A DNA stretch of 64,000 bases from Gracilaria domingensis (Eukaryota; Rhodophyta; Florideophyceae; Gracilariales; Gracilariaceae), in the NCBI GenBank assembly GCA_022539475.1, contig VCMS01000031.1, positions 62,001 to 126,000 of the forward strand, given 5' to 3'. The notes beneath the pieces are model-generated. The model had not been told where the DNA came from and did not search any database. It saw only the letters and a list, made by a program, of their open reading frames with translations. A program made the position numbers and the translations under genes. Positions within the stretch are counted from its first letter, which is position 1; each line of letters starts with the position of its first letter. Below, one piece after another: positions 19,450 through 30,104 of this stretch.

Positions 19450-21939
19450 GACCAATATCATTGACCTCAGTGGTAGCCCGGCTGGCGGAAAGAATGGTTA
19501 ACCGTGCATTCATGTGTTGGTTGGAACCAAAACTTCCCTCCTGCCAAGCTGGATTTCGTATGAATCGAACGACGGAAGAGCACATTGGAGCAATGAGCGA
19601 ACAGATCACACATGGATGGCAAAAACGTAGAGACACTCTAGCCATCTTATGTGATTTCTCAAAAGCATATGACTGTGTTGAACACCACAGATTGATGGTC
19701 AAACTAGCTCTCATGGATTGTCCCGTTCAATTATGGAGATGGTTACGATCTTTTGTCATGGATAGAAGGTGGACTTGCAGATGGAATACTGCGGATACGA
19801 GCCCATTTGTCGTACCTCAAGGACTACCTCAAGGGGGAACACTCTCCCCAGGACTATGGATAGCATACATCGCCGACCTGCCGCAACAGGTACTGGGTGA
19901 CGAAAAGCGAGTAAAGATTACGCTCTTTGCAGATGACGTTGCTATGTCGGCAACTCAGAGCAGATTGGAGATAAGCTGTGGATATCTGCAGGAAGCGATT
20001 CAACGTCTTGAGACCTATTGCGGGGAGAACAATATAGTTTTCAACCCAAGGAAAACCTGTGTTGTTCCCTTTACATATAAACGATGGAAGAAAGACAAGG
20101 AGAAGTACTCGATAATGGTGGCCGGGACATGGATACAGCTGCAGGACAGCGCTAGATTCCTAGGGGTGCAGATGGACTGTAGACTCAACTTTCATATTCA
20201 TCTCAATAAGGTAGCGGCAAAGTATCGATCGCGATGCAGAGTCCTGCGACACCTTACTGCGACAAGCTGGGGTGCTGATTGGGTTACAATGAACATTCTG
20301 AGAGTATCATTAGCCGAACCACTTGCACGATATGGTGCAGGTGTCATTATTCCAAATGCTCTTACATGTGCAGTCGAGGAAGTTGAGAGAGCCCGCAACG
20401 AAGCATCTCGGATTCAGACAGGATGTCCCCGATCATCACCTATTGTCAATCTTAGAGAACTGGTAGACCAGCCCAGTTTATATAGAGTTGCAGTCTTCCA
20501 AGCAGCTCAATTATACGAGAAGGCAATGAGATCTCCACTGACAGCACCAACCCCGATTGCAGATGCTCTGCGGAATGAAGCTGTTCCACGAATCAGAACC
20601 ACTCGGGCTACAGTTAAAGCAGCCGCAGAGTCTCGATTGGCAGACATAGGTTTAATGCAGTTGCCGAGAGCGCCCCTGCCTACTGAACCTGGACTGCATA
20701 ATGCAGATATGGTATTCTTTCATAAGACTAGCTGTACCAAGGAGGACCCCACATATGTTCAACGTAACCAGGCTTTGAAAGCAATGCAGGACCTTCCTAC
20801 AGCTAATTGCGAAGTTTGGACCGATGGATCTGTTGGTGTACCGAAATGGATTACAACATATAAACCGAGAAGAGTTGCTGTTCAATGGAATGAAGGTTAC
20901 TACACAGGCTCAATCCGGTATAATGAGGAGCTTGAGAACTATCAATCAGAGGTAGACGCATTTCTTCAACAGCAGGAGTCCCTTCCAGATATAGTAATTC
21001 ACTACGATGATGACTTTGTTATGGCATATAGCTACACAGCGAAGGATGGAATTGTCAAAGACAGTGATGGACATTTGCTACAAATGAAACCGCTTCAAGT
21101 GAAAGAAGTAGGGGCAAGCGCAGTGGCAATATGGTGGAATAATCAAGTAGACCCTCAGACAGAAGTTGCCCCAGCGGGAATTGGAGTATGTTCGTTTATT
21201 GCTGAGACAATAGCGCTGCGAATAGGCCTCCAGAACGTAAGCCATAGAGTTGACAATGGCTGGAGAGGTAGAATCCGTATCTTGCTTGACTCGCTGAGCC
21301 TCTTGGAAAGTTTGCAATCGCTGTTGCGAAGACAGTCATACTCGGTGCAAGAAGTTTCACGTCTGCTGTTTCACGTTGGTGCGGTTTGCGCGGTTGACAT
21401 GCTTTGGATACCAAGTCACTGTGGGTTGGAGAAGAATAAATTTGTCGATGGATTAGCAGGTGAAGCTCTGAACTTGCCTGTTGAGGCTCAAATTTCTATT
21501 CCAATTGACTATTCTGATGTTTCCAGAAGGATAAGAGATCATAATGAGAGACGACCTTTATTGCAGGCAGTACCAGAAGTGTTTGGAGATATTGTGTCCT
21601 TACGAGAAGCGGAAGCTACTTTGGCACAGCTTTATGTTGGACATTCACCGTACTTGCATCCTTTGGGTACTTATCTGCAAGGAAAGAGGTTGGTTTGCAG
21701 CTGTAGACCTGGAGTACTGAATTCAGTTGAGCATTATCTTTTGAGATGCCCAAAGAGGACTTTGTCCCGACGTTTGTGTTTACCTGCTCTGAGTGATCGA
21801 CAGGGTCTAGCTGTTAAGACGATAATTAGAAAATGGCCTGAAAAGGTTTTGGCCTTCCTAGTGAGAGAACGTTTCTTTCAACAGAAACGTTCTGTAGCAC
21901 GCCGGAATTAGGCTGTTACACCCATAAACAGAGAGAGAG
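19450..21939 (+). mobile_element. Non-LTR retrotransposon (LINE), 5'-truncated, young
   Basis: A 2490-bp insertion inside a VWA gene, bounded by a perfect 12-bp target-site duplication and ending in a (GA)n run (CCATAAACAGAGAGAGAG) rather than poly(A). It lacks the 5' end and any endonuclease domain, as usual for abortive reverse transcription. The remaining frame, 19461-21911, is unbroken. With the perfect duplication, this suggests a recent insertion. Confidence 0.9.
19461..21911 (+). CDS. LINE reverse transcriptase-RNase H polyprotein (5'-truncated)
   Basis: 816 codons, open from the truncation point, so the first residue is not a true start. The reverse transcriptase shows the finger region (CQAGFRMNRTTEEHIG), motif A (LCDFSKAYDCVEH), motif B (GLPQGGTLSPG) and the catalytic FADD near residues 156-159. 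A ribonuclease H domain follows, with WTDGS, AETIAL, LLDSLSLLES and WIPSHCGLEKNKFVDGLA supplying the acidic residues. The C-terminus carries a CSC...HYLLRC zinc-binding cluster. RT plus downstream RNase H without LTRs fits the I/Ingi-like group or algal and plant L1-type elements that acquired RNase H. The endonuclease expected upstream is absent. Confidence 0.9.
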   Translation: MTSVVARLAERMVNRAFMCWLEPKLPSCQAGFRMNRTTEEHIGAMSEQITHGWQKRRDTLAILCDFSKAYDCVEHHRLMVKLALMDCPVQLWRWLRSFVMDRRWTCRWNTADTSPFVVPQGLPQGGTLSPGLWIAYIADLPQQVLGDEKRVKITLFADDVAMSATQSRLEISCGYLQEAIQRLETYCGENNIVFNPRKTCVVPFTYKRWKKDKEKYSIMVAGTWIQLQDSARFLGVQMDCRLNFHIHLNKVAAKYRSRCRVLRHLTATSWGADWVTMNILRVSLAEPLARYGAGVIIPNALTCAVEEVERARNEASRIQTGCPRSSPIVNLRELVDQPSLYRVAVFQAAQLYEKAMRSPLTAPTPIADALRNEAVPRIRTTRATVKAAAESRLADIGLMQLPRAPLPTEPGLHNADMVFFHKTSCTKEDPTYVQRNQALKAMQDLPTANCEVWTDGSVGVPKWITTYKPRRVAVQWNEGYYTGSIRYNEELENYQSEVDAFLQQQESLPDIVIHYDDDFVMAYSYTAKDGIVKDSDGHLLQMKPLQVKEVGASAVAIWWNNQVDPQTEVAPAGIGVCSFIAETIALRIGLQNVSHRVDNGWRGRIRILLDSLSLLESLQSLLRRQSYSVQEVSRLLFHVGAVCAVDMLWIPSHCGLEKNKFVDGLAGEALNLPVEAQISIPIDYSDVSRRIRDHNERRPLLQAVPEVFGDIVSLREAEATLAQLYVGHSPYLHPLGTYLQGKRLVCSCRPGVLNSVEHYLLRCPKRTLSRRLCLPALSDRQGLAVKTIIRKWPEKVLAFLVRERFFQQKRSVARRN

Positions 21940-21951
21940 AACAAACTCTTC
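21940..21951. repeat. LINE target-site duplication, right
   Basis: AACAAACTCTTC, identical to 19438-19449, directly after the (GA)n tail of the LINE. Confidence 0.85.
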
Positions 21952-22266
21952 ATCGGTAATCGAGCCACTGCCATCGATGGCAAAGCAGATGTTGAGGTTA
22001 CAGCCTCCTGCTGCTTCAATCCTGCGTCTCAGATCTGCTCGAGCTGCAGCTGTGAGACGACCAGTGACGGGGAGCTCTCTACGACGGTTGCATGAGCGGA
22101 GATGCAGAGCGCAGCGGCGATGGCAGAGATGAGAAACTTCATCATTTTTGGTTAGTGTGATGTGGTCGACCTTGGAGACTACGAGCGATTGTTGAGTAGC
22201 AGAAGTTGAGGAGATGCACGGGTGGGTAGAATTGTGAGTTTGGAAGTTTGGGGGAAGAATGATGCG

Positions 22267-22274
22267 CTTATATA
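22267..22274 (-). promoter_or_regulatory. TATA box of the split VWA gene
   Basis: TATATAAG on the minus strand, 121 bp before the ATG at 22145, in the same position and context (CCATGGTATATAAGC) as in the intact inverted paralogue. Confidence 0.6.
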
Positions 22275-22479
22275 CCATGGCAGAGTTGATTCTAAAGCAT
22301 TGAGATGCCGCACACGACGGAGAAGCCGCCACTGGAGCAAGCAGAGAGAGAACACTTTTGGAAATCCATGCTGGCACTCTGCTGCTGTCGTCAGGTGGCA
22401 GTAGTGTGTTTTTCGAATGAACAACAGCAGACAACTGCGCTGTTACCAGCGCGAGAGCCAAGCCTTGGTATCTCAGAAT

Positions 22480-23700
22480 GTCATCGTCACTTGCACATAT
22501 AGCTTAATACAGTCTACTTTGCAGGGCTCACCTTTCTGGCCCTTCGTCTAGTGTGGAGATTGTGTATTATGTTCTGGACTTTGGTCACAAGCGAGTTTTT
22601 GTTTCTACCTGATGTGGGCATTTGCGCTCAAACAGGATAAGAAGTCACTAGCGTTCCAAGAAGGCTTTTCACTGATGGCATCAGGGTTGAAACAGCTGCG
22701 GTACAGCTTATTGTGCACTCTGCGTGGCGGCATGATGCGTGAGCAGGTTTTTGGTGCGGTGAAGACCAACCCTAGAGATACAGCGATGCAGTCGCGTCAC
22801 CGCGCACGCACACGTGAGCCCCTACAAACGTGTAACACAACGATATCATACATCAGCAACGTTTGTACCACAAACTTTGTAGCTACTCGAACATCAATGC
22901 TTTTGCATCGTTTGTCACACCCCACCATTCCCAGAATAACACCTGACTGAAGCAAAGGTCAAAGACAAGAGGTCAAAGACAAGAGGTCAAGGGAATGTGC
23001 CTCGAGCATATGTGTGAAGGTTCGCGGTACCACATGGGTTGCGCACCAGCGGGCAAAGCTGACACGACGGACAAAGAAGATGAAGCAAGCATCTGCTCCC
23101 CGCAGAAGCAGCAAGGCGGTGGAAAGACTGCTGCTTCGTTCGCGCATCGTAATTCTGCCCACATGAAACAAGTCGCGGTCGGACCTGGTGAGGGTTTCAG
23201 TTGATGTTGACGATGCAATAAGCAGACGCTTAGCGGACGGAGAGAATGCGGATATCAGCTTGGTCCGACGTAGCACGTGACACAGGAGTTGGCGCGACGA
23301 AAATACGCTGTATAAATAAAAATGAGCATCAGAAAATTCCCTGCTACCCCTGGTAACTAACCTTATTTTGTTTGGCCGCGCACGCGGACAGAAGTTACGT
23401 TTCTGGCGGCACGGCGCCCATCTAACACGTGAGCACAACAAGGACAAACAGCGACGCGACTGCCACTGTTTGGAAATCTGGACGGCTAGTCTTCCCTGCA
23501 TCATGATGACGCAGAAGCTAGGGGGTAGTAGCGCGAGGAAAACGCCAATCTCTGTGTTTAGATCTCAGGATGCGACCATAAATCGGAGCACGAGAAGCGC
23601 CTAAGCTCTATTTGTCCCACCTAATCACTTTTGCCTAACGGTTGTTTCCTTGTCAACCTTAGTTTCCAATATTGCTCTTCCTTACCTTCTCCTTCCTCCT
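22480..23700. other. Spacer between VWA genes
   Basis: No gene is supported. A 14-bp unit GGTCAAAGACAAGA is repeated twice plus a partial at 22957-22991. Longer open frames on the minus strand around 22959-23504 show no domain. Confidence 0.5.
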
Positions 23701-23717
23701 GTCTTGCTTTTCACAAC

Positions 23718-24350
23718 ATGGCAACCATTGTTATATTTTTCCTCGTGTATGCATTTTTTGTGGCTCTAACCTGTGCGGACAACGGACAAAAGACCATCGA
23801 TGTAGATGAAGCCATCGACATCAACCTATGCTTCGCCCTCGACGGCAGCTCATCGATTTCCTCTGCAGCATTCCAAACCCAAAAAAGTGTGGTGCAGAAT
23901 GTCGTCAAAGCGATTCCTACCGATGATGAAGGAGTAAGGCTGTCGGCTGTGCAATATGGAGCCTCTGTGACCTCTATCAGTCCGAGTACGATGGATCGTA
24001 CGGCATTTGTCTCTGATCTGCGCTCCTCACAACAACTGAAATCAAAAGGAACGTTTGTTACAGCGGGCCTGAACTATTGTATCAGCGAGATCTTTCGAAC
24101 TCCTGGAAGCAAAAACGTAATTGTTCTGTTTGGTGACGGCGACAATAATATTGGTAGCGATCCGGGGGGGCGAGCTTCATTATTCTTGAAATTTGGAGGT
24201 GTGGTTCTCTCAGTTGGCGTCGGACGTTCTCAGAACATGAAATCTCTTACGGAGATAGCAGGAAACGACCCGGGAAGCGTTTTCAGCATTAATCGCAGGT
24301 CTTCTGCGCGTGACGTCTCTGCTGATCTCATCGATATACTTTTCTCTTGA
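23718..24350 (+). CDS. Secreted VWA-domain protein
   Basis: 210 residues from the ATG at 23718, chosen because it begins a clear signal peptide (MATIVIFFLVYAFFVALTCA); the frame is open further upstream, but only as untranslated leader. The rest is a single von Willebrand factor A domain. Strand 1 with the MIDAS triad DGSSS is in FALDGSSSIS, the MIDAS threonine probably in GTFVTAGL, and the aspartate in VIVLFGDGDNN. No membrane helix or second domain follows. Extracellular VWA domains bind protein ligands through a divalent cation, so a matrix, adhesion or recognition role is likely. It is a divergent sister of the genes at 18964-22145 and 24970-25656. Confidence 0.85.
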   Translation: MATIVIFFLVYAFFVALTCADNGQKTIDVDEAIDINLCFALDGSSSISSAAFQTQKSVVQNVVKAIPTDDEGVRLSAVQYGASVTSISPSTMDRTAFVSDLRSSQQLKSKGTFVTAGLNYCISEIFRTPGSKNVIVLFGDGDNNIGSDPGGRASLFLKFGGVVLSVGVGRSQNMKSLTEIAGNDPGSVFSINRRSSARDVSADLIDILFS

Positions 24351-24840
24351 GATGCACTCTTCTGCCAGAAATTGCCGTTGAAACATTATTTGAGTCATGG
24401 TAGAACACGCGTTTTTGAAATACAAAACATATGAGTGCGAAATGAGTATCTATTGTTTATGAGGCAGAGTAGCCGAAGAATTAGAACAATCATTTCTGAT
24501 TGTTATCAAAAGGTAAACGATGTTTGCCGTAAAAAGTGTACGACAGCCATCCAGAATCTCTCATATAGATTCCTCCGGAATTGTTCTCAGTGTCTTTATG
24601 TGGAAAGGCCCCTACGAGCAGAGATTAAGTTTTGTACAATCTAGGATTTTCTCGAGCTTGAAACTCTGCAGTTGTTGCATCTTGCACATTCGAAGAAAGG
24701 GCAACAGAGACTACGACCTCCTCATTACAGCAGCAGAGTGCCAGCATTGATTTCCAAACGTGTTCTCTCTCTGCTTGCTCCAGCGGCGGCTTCTCCGTCG
24801 TGTGCGACATCTCAATGCTTTAGAATCAACTCTGCCATGG

Positions 24841-24848
24841 TATATAAG
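24841..24848 (+). promoter_or_regulatory. TATA box of the intact VWA gene
   Basis: TATATAAG, 121 bp before the ATG at 24970. Confidence 0.65.
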
Positions 24849-24969
24849 CACATCGTTCCTCTCCCAAACTCCCAAACTCACAACTCTACCCACCCGTGCA
24901 TCTTCTCAACTTCTGCTACTCAACAATCGCTCGTAGTCTCCAAAGTCGACCACCTCACACTAACCAAAA

Positions 24970-25656
24970 ATGATGAAATTTCTCATCTCTGTCATCGCCG
25001 TTGCGCTCTGCATCTCCGCTCATGCAACCGTTGTAGAAGAGCTCCCCGTCACTGGTCGTATCACAGCTGCAGCTCGAGCAGATCTGAGACGCAGGATTAA
25101 AGCAGCAGGAGACTGTAACCTCAACATCTGCTTTGCAATCGATGGCAGTAGCTCGATTAGCGATACCGAGTTTGTTAACGAGAGGAACTTCGTTCTGGAT
25201 GTGAGCTCTGTCGTGGTGGATAAGACTGTTGAATTGGGTGCCGTGCAGTACTCTACTTCCGTCCGTACCATTACCCCTCTCACACCGGATTCCGCAACTT
25301 TCAATCTCCTTGTCAACTTTGAGCAACAGCTCGGTGGAGCCTCTTTCGTCGTGGGAGGAATCAACGCATGCTTCTCTCAGCTTGCTGGCAGGCCCAACGA
25401 ACCCGGAAAGATTGTTCTTCTAGGAGACGGCAGGAGCAGTATGGGTTCGGATGCAGCTGAAAGGGCGGATCTGTTCCGCAGTATTGGAGGAAGTGTCTGC
25501 GTGGTGGGTGCTGGTTTCGCGGACGACGCGGAGTTGATGCGCATTGCTGGTGGTGACCGCAGCTTGGTGTTCGAGGTTGATAATTTCCTGGATGTTCTTG
25601 CGCTCGAACGCGTGGTCGAAGATCTTGCTGTTCAGATGTGTGGTGTACGCAAGTAG
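24970..25656 (+). CDS. Secreted VWA-domain protein, intact inverted paralogue
   Basis: 228 residues. A signal peptide (MMKFLISVIAVALCISAHA) is followed by a short propeptide-like stretch (VVEELPVTGRITAAARADLR) and one VWA domain: MIDAS DGSSS in CFAIDGSSSISD, the loop GGASFVVGGI where the usual MIDAS Thr is replaced or shifted, and KIVLLGDGRSS with the late Asp. Paired cysteines (CNLNIC, NACF, SVCVV, MCG) suggest disulfides outside the cell. Similarity to the LINE-split copy extends through the promoter and past the stop, so the pair arose by inverted duplication of about 1.3 kb. With the other copy broken, this is probably the working gene. Confidence 0.88.
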   Translation: MMKFLISVIAVALCISAHATVVEELPVTGRITAAARADLRRRIKAAGDCNLNICFAIDGSSSISDTEFVNERNFVLDVSSVVVDKTVELGAVQYSTSVRTITPLTPDSATFNLLVNFEQQLGGASFVVGGINACFSQLAGRPNEPGKIVLLGDGRSSMGSDAAERADLFRSIGGSVCVVGAGFADDAELMRIAGGDRSLVFEVDNFLDVLALERVVEDLAVQMCGVRK

Positions 25657-26210
25657 GACACTACAAGCGACTTGTTCTCGCTATGTTAGAGGGTTTCACG
25701 GAAAGAGTTGTGAGTAAGCCGCTTCAACTAGAATGGCTCGTTTGCACTTTAGCTGTGTCTTCTGCTACGTGTATAAGCTAGCGCGTTTCGCGTGATGTAA
25801 AAATGGGAGCATGACCGTCGTTGCCCTTCTCCTCTGAAGGGCAAGCAGTCGCAACGATACCCTTGACTACTTGCTCTTCATTTCCACTCTTCAGCCAGGT
25901 AGAGGGCAAACTACAGATTACACACATAAGAGCAGAGCACTTCACTTTTTCTCACGTGAGAATTGTCGGGCCAGTCTTCTACGCAGAGACGATTATTCAT
26001 CGCTAAGCCATCGCTTTGCGGGGTAAGATCTTTAATGTCTTGGTCATTGGGGTTGTGAGGACGGCCATGTCCAAACACAATGCAAGTACCCTTGTAAGCA
26101 CAACTTCTTGCACGCAGTCCACTCGACAAGAGATGTACTGTTCCCGGGTTGGGTGGGAGGGTGTTTCAAACCCCGGGCGTGGCGCCAGATACTCTACTAA
26201 TCGAGAGCAA

Positions 26211-26255
26211 ATGATCAGATCTATCTTCTCTCGAGAGAAAATAGATCATGATCAT
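26211..26255. repeat. 45-bp near-palindrome
   Basis: Centred on TCTCTCGAGAGA, with outer arms ATGATC...GATCAT and inner ATCTAT/ATAGAT. Pairing is broken only by a small internal bulge. Confidence 0.6.
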
Positions 26256-26705
26256 TCCGGTGAAGAGCATCTTGCGCCGCGCCGCTGTAGAATTTGCTCT
26301 GATAAATCAAATTTTGCGTGTCCTCGAAAAAATTTAACCTTGCTAATCGTCCCCAAACAAACAGCGCTCTTCCCGCTTCTCCCAGGGCATTCGATATTCA
26401 CGGCCTTTTTTTGTGCGAAGGCTGCCAGAGTTCCTTCTCTCGATGCGAGGAGTCAACCCATGTCGTGGGCACATGTCATTCATTTCTGCATGCGAGTATT
26501 TAAGGAGAGACTACGTAAGACAGCCTAGCAGTACTCCAGCGATCCACTCTCCTATAAAGATAGACCTCGAGAGCTCACTTGCCGGCAATCGTAAGTTCTG
26601 CTTGTCACATGTTCTCCAAAGTAAAGAATCTCAACCCAATCTGGAACTAACTTGACAGCAGTCACAAACTCTGGCATCTCCAAAAGCAATGTCGAAGATC
26701 CCGCC

Positions 26706-26882
26706 TGTAGTGCTGTCAGCTGCAGATGGCAGTCACAGACGGTCACGATAACACCTCCGCAGTGCAAGCTTGAGGACCACACGAACTGGAGCGGCCATAG
26801 CTCAGTCGGTAACCACCTTCGTGTGCTTTTTGTGTGAGCTCGGGGTCCTGGGTTCGAACCCCGGCTCTGCTTTGCTCCCCTC
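26706..26882 (+). repeat. tRNA-derived SINE, copy 2
   Basis: A head of about 85 bp (TGTAGTGCTGTCAGC onward) precedes a tRNA-like part at about 26792-26872. The A-box is TAGCTCAGTCGGT and the B-box GGTTCGAACCC, with a good T-arm (CTGGG TTCGAAC CCCGG). The acceptor halves do not pair, so it is not a functional tRNA. The same unit occurs on the minus strand at 6173-6363. The better preserved B-box suggests this copy is younger. Confidence 0.7.
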
Positions 26883-28148
26883 TCGGTACACCACACCGCC
26901 TCAGCTCCTCTCCTTTTCCCACCAGCATACGCACAAACTCGCTTCCGCTCTGTCTCAATGTAACTTTCCCACAGTTCCGCCTTCAATTTCGTGTCAGATA
27001 TCTCTTCAACTTGTGCAGAAATCCTGAACTGCACGCGAACTGGTGCGGAGTACCAGCATAATTCCGCATAGGAAAAAGGTCCAACAGCTTCTTACAATAG
27101 AAAGCGTAGAGTTAGGTCTAATTAGAAACTATAGAGCTAGGGAAACGCTCCGTGGTTTAATTAGAACTGGCTTGGCCTGAGCGGCAGCCTGAGACTATCA
27201 TAAATGCACCTGATCGCGGAGATTCGCGATCAGGAGGAGGTCAGAGAGGAGGCAGAGAGCCCGCTGACACTCTCTTCTTTGGTGCCGTATGGGTGTTCTA
27301 GGGCTTGATTTGCCACACAGCTACATCATTCATTTTCAAACTTTTTAAACGTGTTGTAAAGTAGAGACCGCTCTCCTCAAGCTTGCGAATAACGACAGTG
27401 CGGCAAGCAAGGCGACCTTCCAGACTTTCACTTTTCGGGCCGAATATAGTTGCCAGTTGAGCACGGTTGTGCTCGCCGAGACCGCTACATGAGGAGATGG
27501 CAGACGTTCAAAGTTTCCATCCATGAGGTCGCCATATGAGTGTCCAATACGAACTAGACGGTTAATGTTTCCTAGTATTTACCGCAGTTTACAGACTCTG
27601 CAATGTGCTGTTTAACAAATAGACGTTGTCTCAGGACCTGAGAAGAAATGTTTATCGTCGGTACGCGTGGCGTAACGCTTTGACAACTGATTTAGCTTAC
27701 CAATGTACCATGAGACCACTTATCTCCAAGATCAGCGGTCCAAGTAAATCTGAGTGATACCTCGTTGAAAAACGTTAACGGTTAAAGTTAATCAGGTGCA
27801 CGATAGTAAAAGGTTTGAGTGTGATAGGCTTCTCCACCGAAGAATCTTCATCGGATAGAATCAATAAGGATCATTTGGCGCCGATTGATGGTGCAACCAG
27901 AAAGCTCCACTGCGATGCAGGCACTGCATTGCTGAATCAATACGCTGATAGAATACTCCAGTTATGCTCTTTGCCGGTGCTGAGATTTCTCATAAAGTTT
28001 GATCTTTTCCCTGGTGGTACACGAGAACAGAGTCGCCGCAGTCCGGATTCTAGACCCGTGGCAAAACATGTGTGAAACAGCTCTGCCGAGCACATCGGTA
28101 GGACCTGAACTGGTAGGTAGCGAACTTACGGGGCGGGGGTTCGTACGG

Positions 28149-28199
28149 TGACTGGGTCGCTTGCTGCGCAGCATTGCTGCGCAGCAAGCGAAGCAGTCA
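28149..28199. other. Strong hairpin, 24-bp arms
   Basis: Inner arms of 16 bp are perfect (TCGCTTGCTGCGCAGC) around a 3-nt loop. Two mismatches then lead to six further pairs (TGACTG/CAGTCA). Confidence 0.8.
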
Positions 28200-29023
28200 T
28201 CGTAAAGCACTCTTTTGATGTTACTCAGTTACTTTCTTGAAAATTATTGTCTCGCAAAGATCACAAGACATCTGTGTCTTGTTTAGGGGCGATCTGCGAA
28301 GTGCAGCCACGGTGGACTCCCCTGTTCGGAGCGCATTGATTTGGCGCCAGGTTGCCAGGACGCATATGCTGTTCTTGGGTGGCTGTGCTGCTGCCGTCGT
28401 ATTCAAATCATGGGTGGCTCCCCACTCGACTACAAAAGCGAACGGTTTCTGCTGCGATTCTCTTCTCCGCTCTCAGGTCCACGTTTCTCCGCTAACTTGG
28501 TCTGCGTTCTTGGGCTTTGCTCTTGTTTTGTTTCTCCCTCCCACCGCTTCTCATCATTTTACTGTTGCAACAGAATGTTTCTAACGCGTTCGGAACATGA
28601 CGAGCAACTGTCATGTGCGCATGGCGACTTGCGTAGGGCGTCCTTCTCGCCAAAAAGAGCATACAATGCGATAAGGACGCCCGCATAGAACGAAAGAACT
28701 GTCCACTCGAATGCGGACTTTGCCCCAAACTGGAACTTAATAAAGTTCTGTGAGAAGCACGACGCTTCTCTTGTTCTGGCTGTGCGTAGGTAGTGGAATA
28801 AATTATATTCTTCGTTCCTCGAAATGCTTGGAATCTTCCTGGTGAATGGCAGTAAGACGGACAAGAAGCAATCATATGAAAGCCATACTCCTGGCAATGT
28901 CATCGGCGCATCCAGGCTTCAACCACCGTCGTGGTATACATTGCATAAACCAGTTAACGTTCCAATGCTTCCTTCCTAGACAGTTTTATCATCCATGATT
29001 GGTGCGAATCGTGTTAACTTTGT

Positions 29024-30104
29024 CTACAATGCAGAGAGTCGCTTCGCACTTTGGCTCGGTCTGCGGGGACGAGCTTCGTTTTCATTTGGATACTTAGGAT
29101 CCGTACAAAACCAAAGTTCATGGTGGTCTCTTTCAATAGTTGAAAGAAGAGAAGAACGATTCATCTGTGAGACTGAGATTGCCGCATCAAAGATGATAAA
29201 GAACGGCTCCTGAGTGTTTTGCGAGTCAGCAAATACGGCACAACACTCTGCGCCCTCTATATCTGCAACATATGCGACGTAGATTCCATCCTTCTCTGGA
29301 TCCGCCATGTCGATAGACCATCTTCGCCTGAATAGCAGAGCTGGTGGTTTGTTTCTTCTCTGGAGCTTCCATACTGAACGTTGTTCAATATTAGCGTATT
29401 CTGACTGCAAGAAGGTACTGGCACCTGTGTGTGTATCGCAGAAATATAGTCTATGTATAAACTTGCTTCCACCCAGTTTGTGAATTTCTTGAATGGTGTC
29501 CCGAATCTCCTCTGCAGTTGACAAGGGTTTCCACTCAGTCACTGTGCTTCTCACCATCCGTAATGTGTCGCGTAGATCCCATCGTTTCGAGCCAAGTAGC
29601 ACCTTGCACCATTGACATAGACTGCATATTTTTATAGCATTTATATGAAGGCCACATTTCGGCTTTCTGCAACGCTGACCAGTTGAGCTTGGGCATCAAA
29701 TACCTAACCGGGTTCTCGGAATCGAAGCTCGTTAGAAGCAGAACTTTCGAGTACCTGCTCAGACTGTTCATTACATTGAGACAAATTTTCGTTACTCCAA
29801 GTGATGCAATGTTCATGCGTCTCTTGTGAGGAGAAACGCGTAAGGCTTCGAAGAACACTGTGACCGTAGTATCGTCTTTATTTCGCAATATGCGAAACAT
29901 AGAAAAGCCGACAATCTCATTTTCCACCACAAGTACAAAGCAACGACGAAACGAACAAACCAGAAAAGCATGAATACATTGACATATACGGTCATCGTCA
30001 CCCAAAGCAGCTCTACTCAGAGCCGCCACTGCCGGGATATCAGCTTGCTGGCAGCGGCGTACTTCGATGTTGTCGTGATTTGATGTGAGATTTTCGGCGG
30101 GCAT
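29024..30104 (-). CDS. GNAT acetyltransferase, NAT16-like (one frame break)
   Basis: The start at 30104 gives MPAENLTSNHDNIEVRRCQQ, followed by a GNAT fold: helix IPAVAALSRAAL, strand FVLVVENEIVGFSMFRI, then TVFFEALRVSP and the acetyl-CoA loop HKRRMNIASLG. The layout and the EALRVSP-type strand resemble histidine N-acetyltransferase (NAT16)-like proteins. The loop lacks the usual glycines (R-x-x-G-x-G/A), so activity is uncertain. Near 29600 the reading frame shifts by one base (after MSMVQ); the next frame continues with plausible C-terminal sequence (TEWKPLSTAEEIRDTIQEIH) to 29024. This is either a sequencing indel or the onset of decay; the join is too tight for an intron. Confidence 0.55.

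Larger units (their letters stand above)
18964..22145 (-). pseudogene. Secreted VWA-domain gene split by a LINE
   Basis: A near copy of the intact gene at 24970-25656, in the opposite orientation. The 5' part (22145 to 21940) encodes the signal peptide and the start of the VWA domain including the MIDAS motif DGSGS. The 3' part (19449 to 18964) continues from FVNERDFVLDVSSVVVDN to the stop. Between them sits a 2490-bp LINE flanked by a 12-bp duplication of the target (GAAGAGTTTGTT in gene sense). A second lesion is a one-base loss (GAAGAG in the intact copy, GAGAG here, near 22076) that shifts the frame after the signal peptide. The promoter with its TATA box is still present. Confidence 0.85.
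25657..29020. other. Intergenic, SINE and hairpins, no clear gene
   Basis: 25.66-25.95 kb is homologous to 18.7-18.96 kb (the end of the inverted duplication). A SINE lies at 26706-26882, a palindrome at 26211-26255, a 10-bp-arm hairpin at 27209-27234 and a strong hairpin at 28149-28199. Short open frames around 27.8-28.9 kb show no domain. Confidence 0.5.

Noticed and set aside
22959-23504. 181-codon minus-strand frame between VWA genes
   Set aside because: No domain, odd Ser/Arg/Leu composition, and it includes the 14-bp tandem repeat.
26792-26872. tRNA gene
   Set aside because: A- and B-boxes and T-arm are good, but the acceptor halves do not pair and the same unit with extra flanking sequence recurs at 6.2 kb, so it is a SINE.
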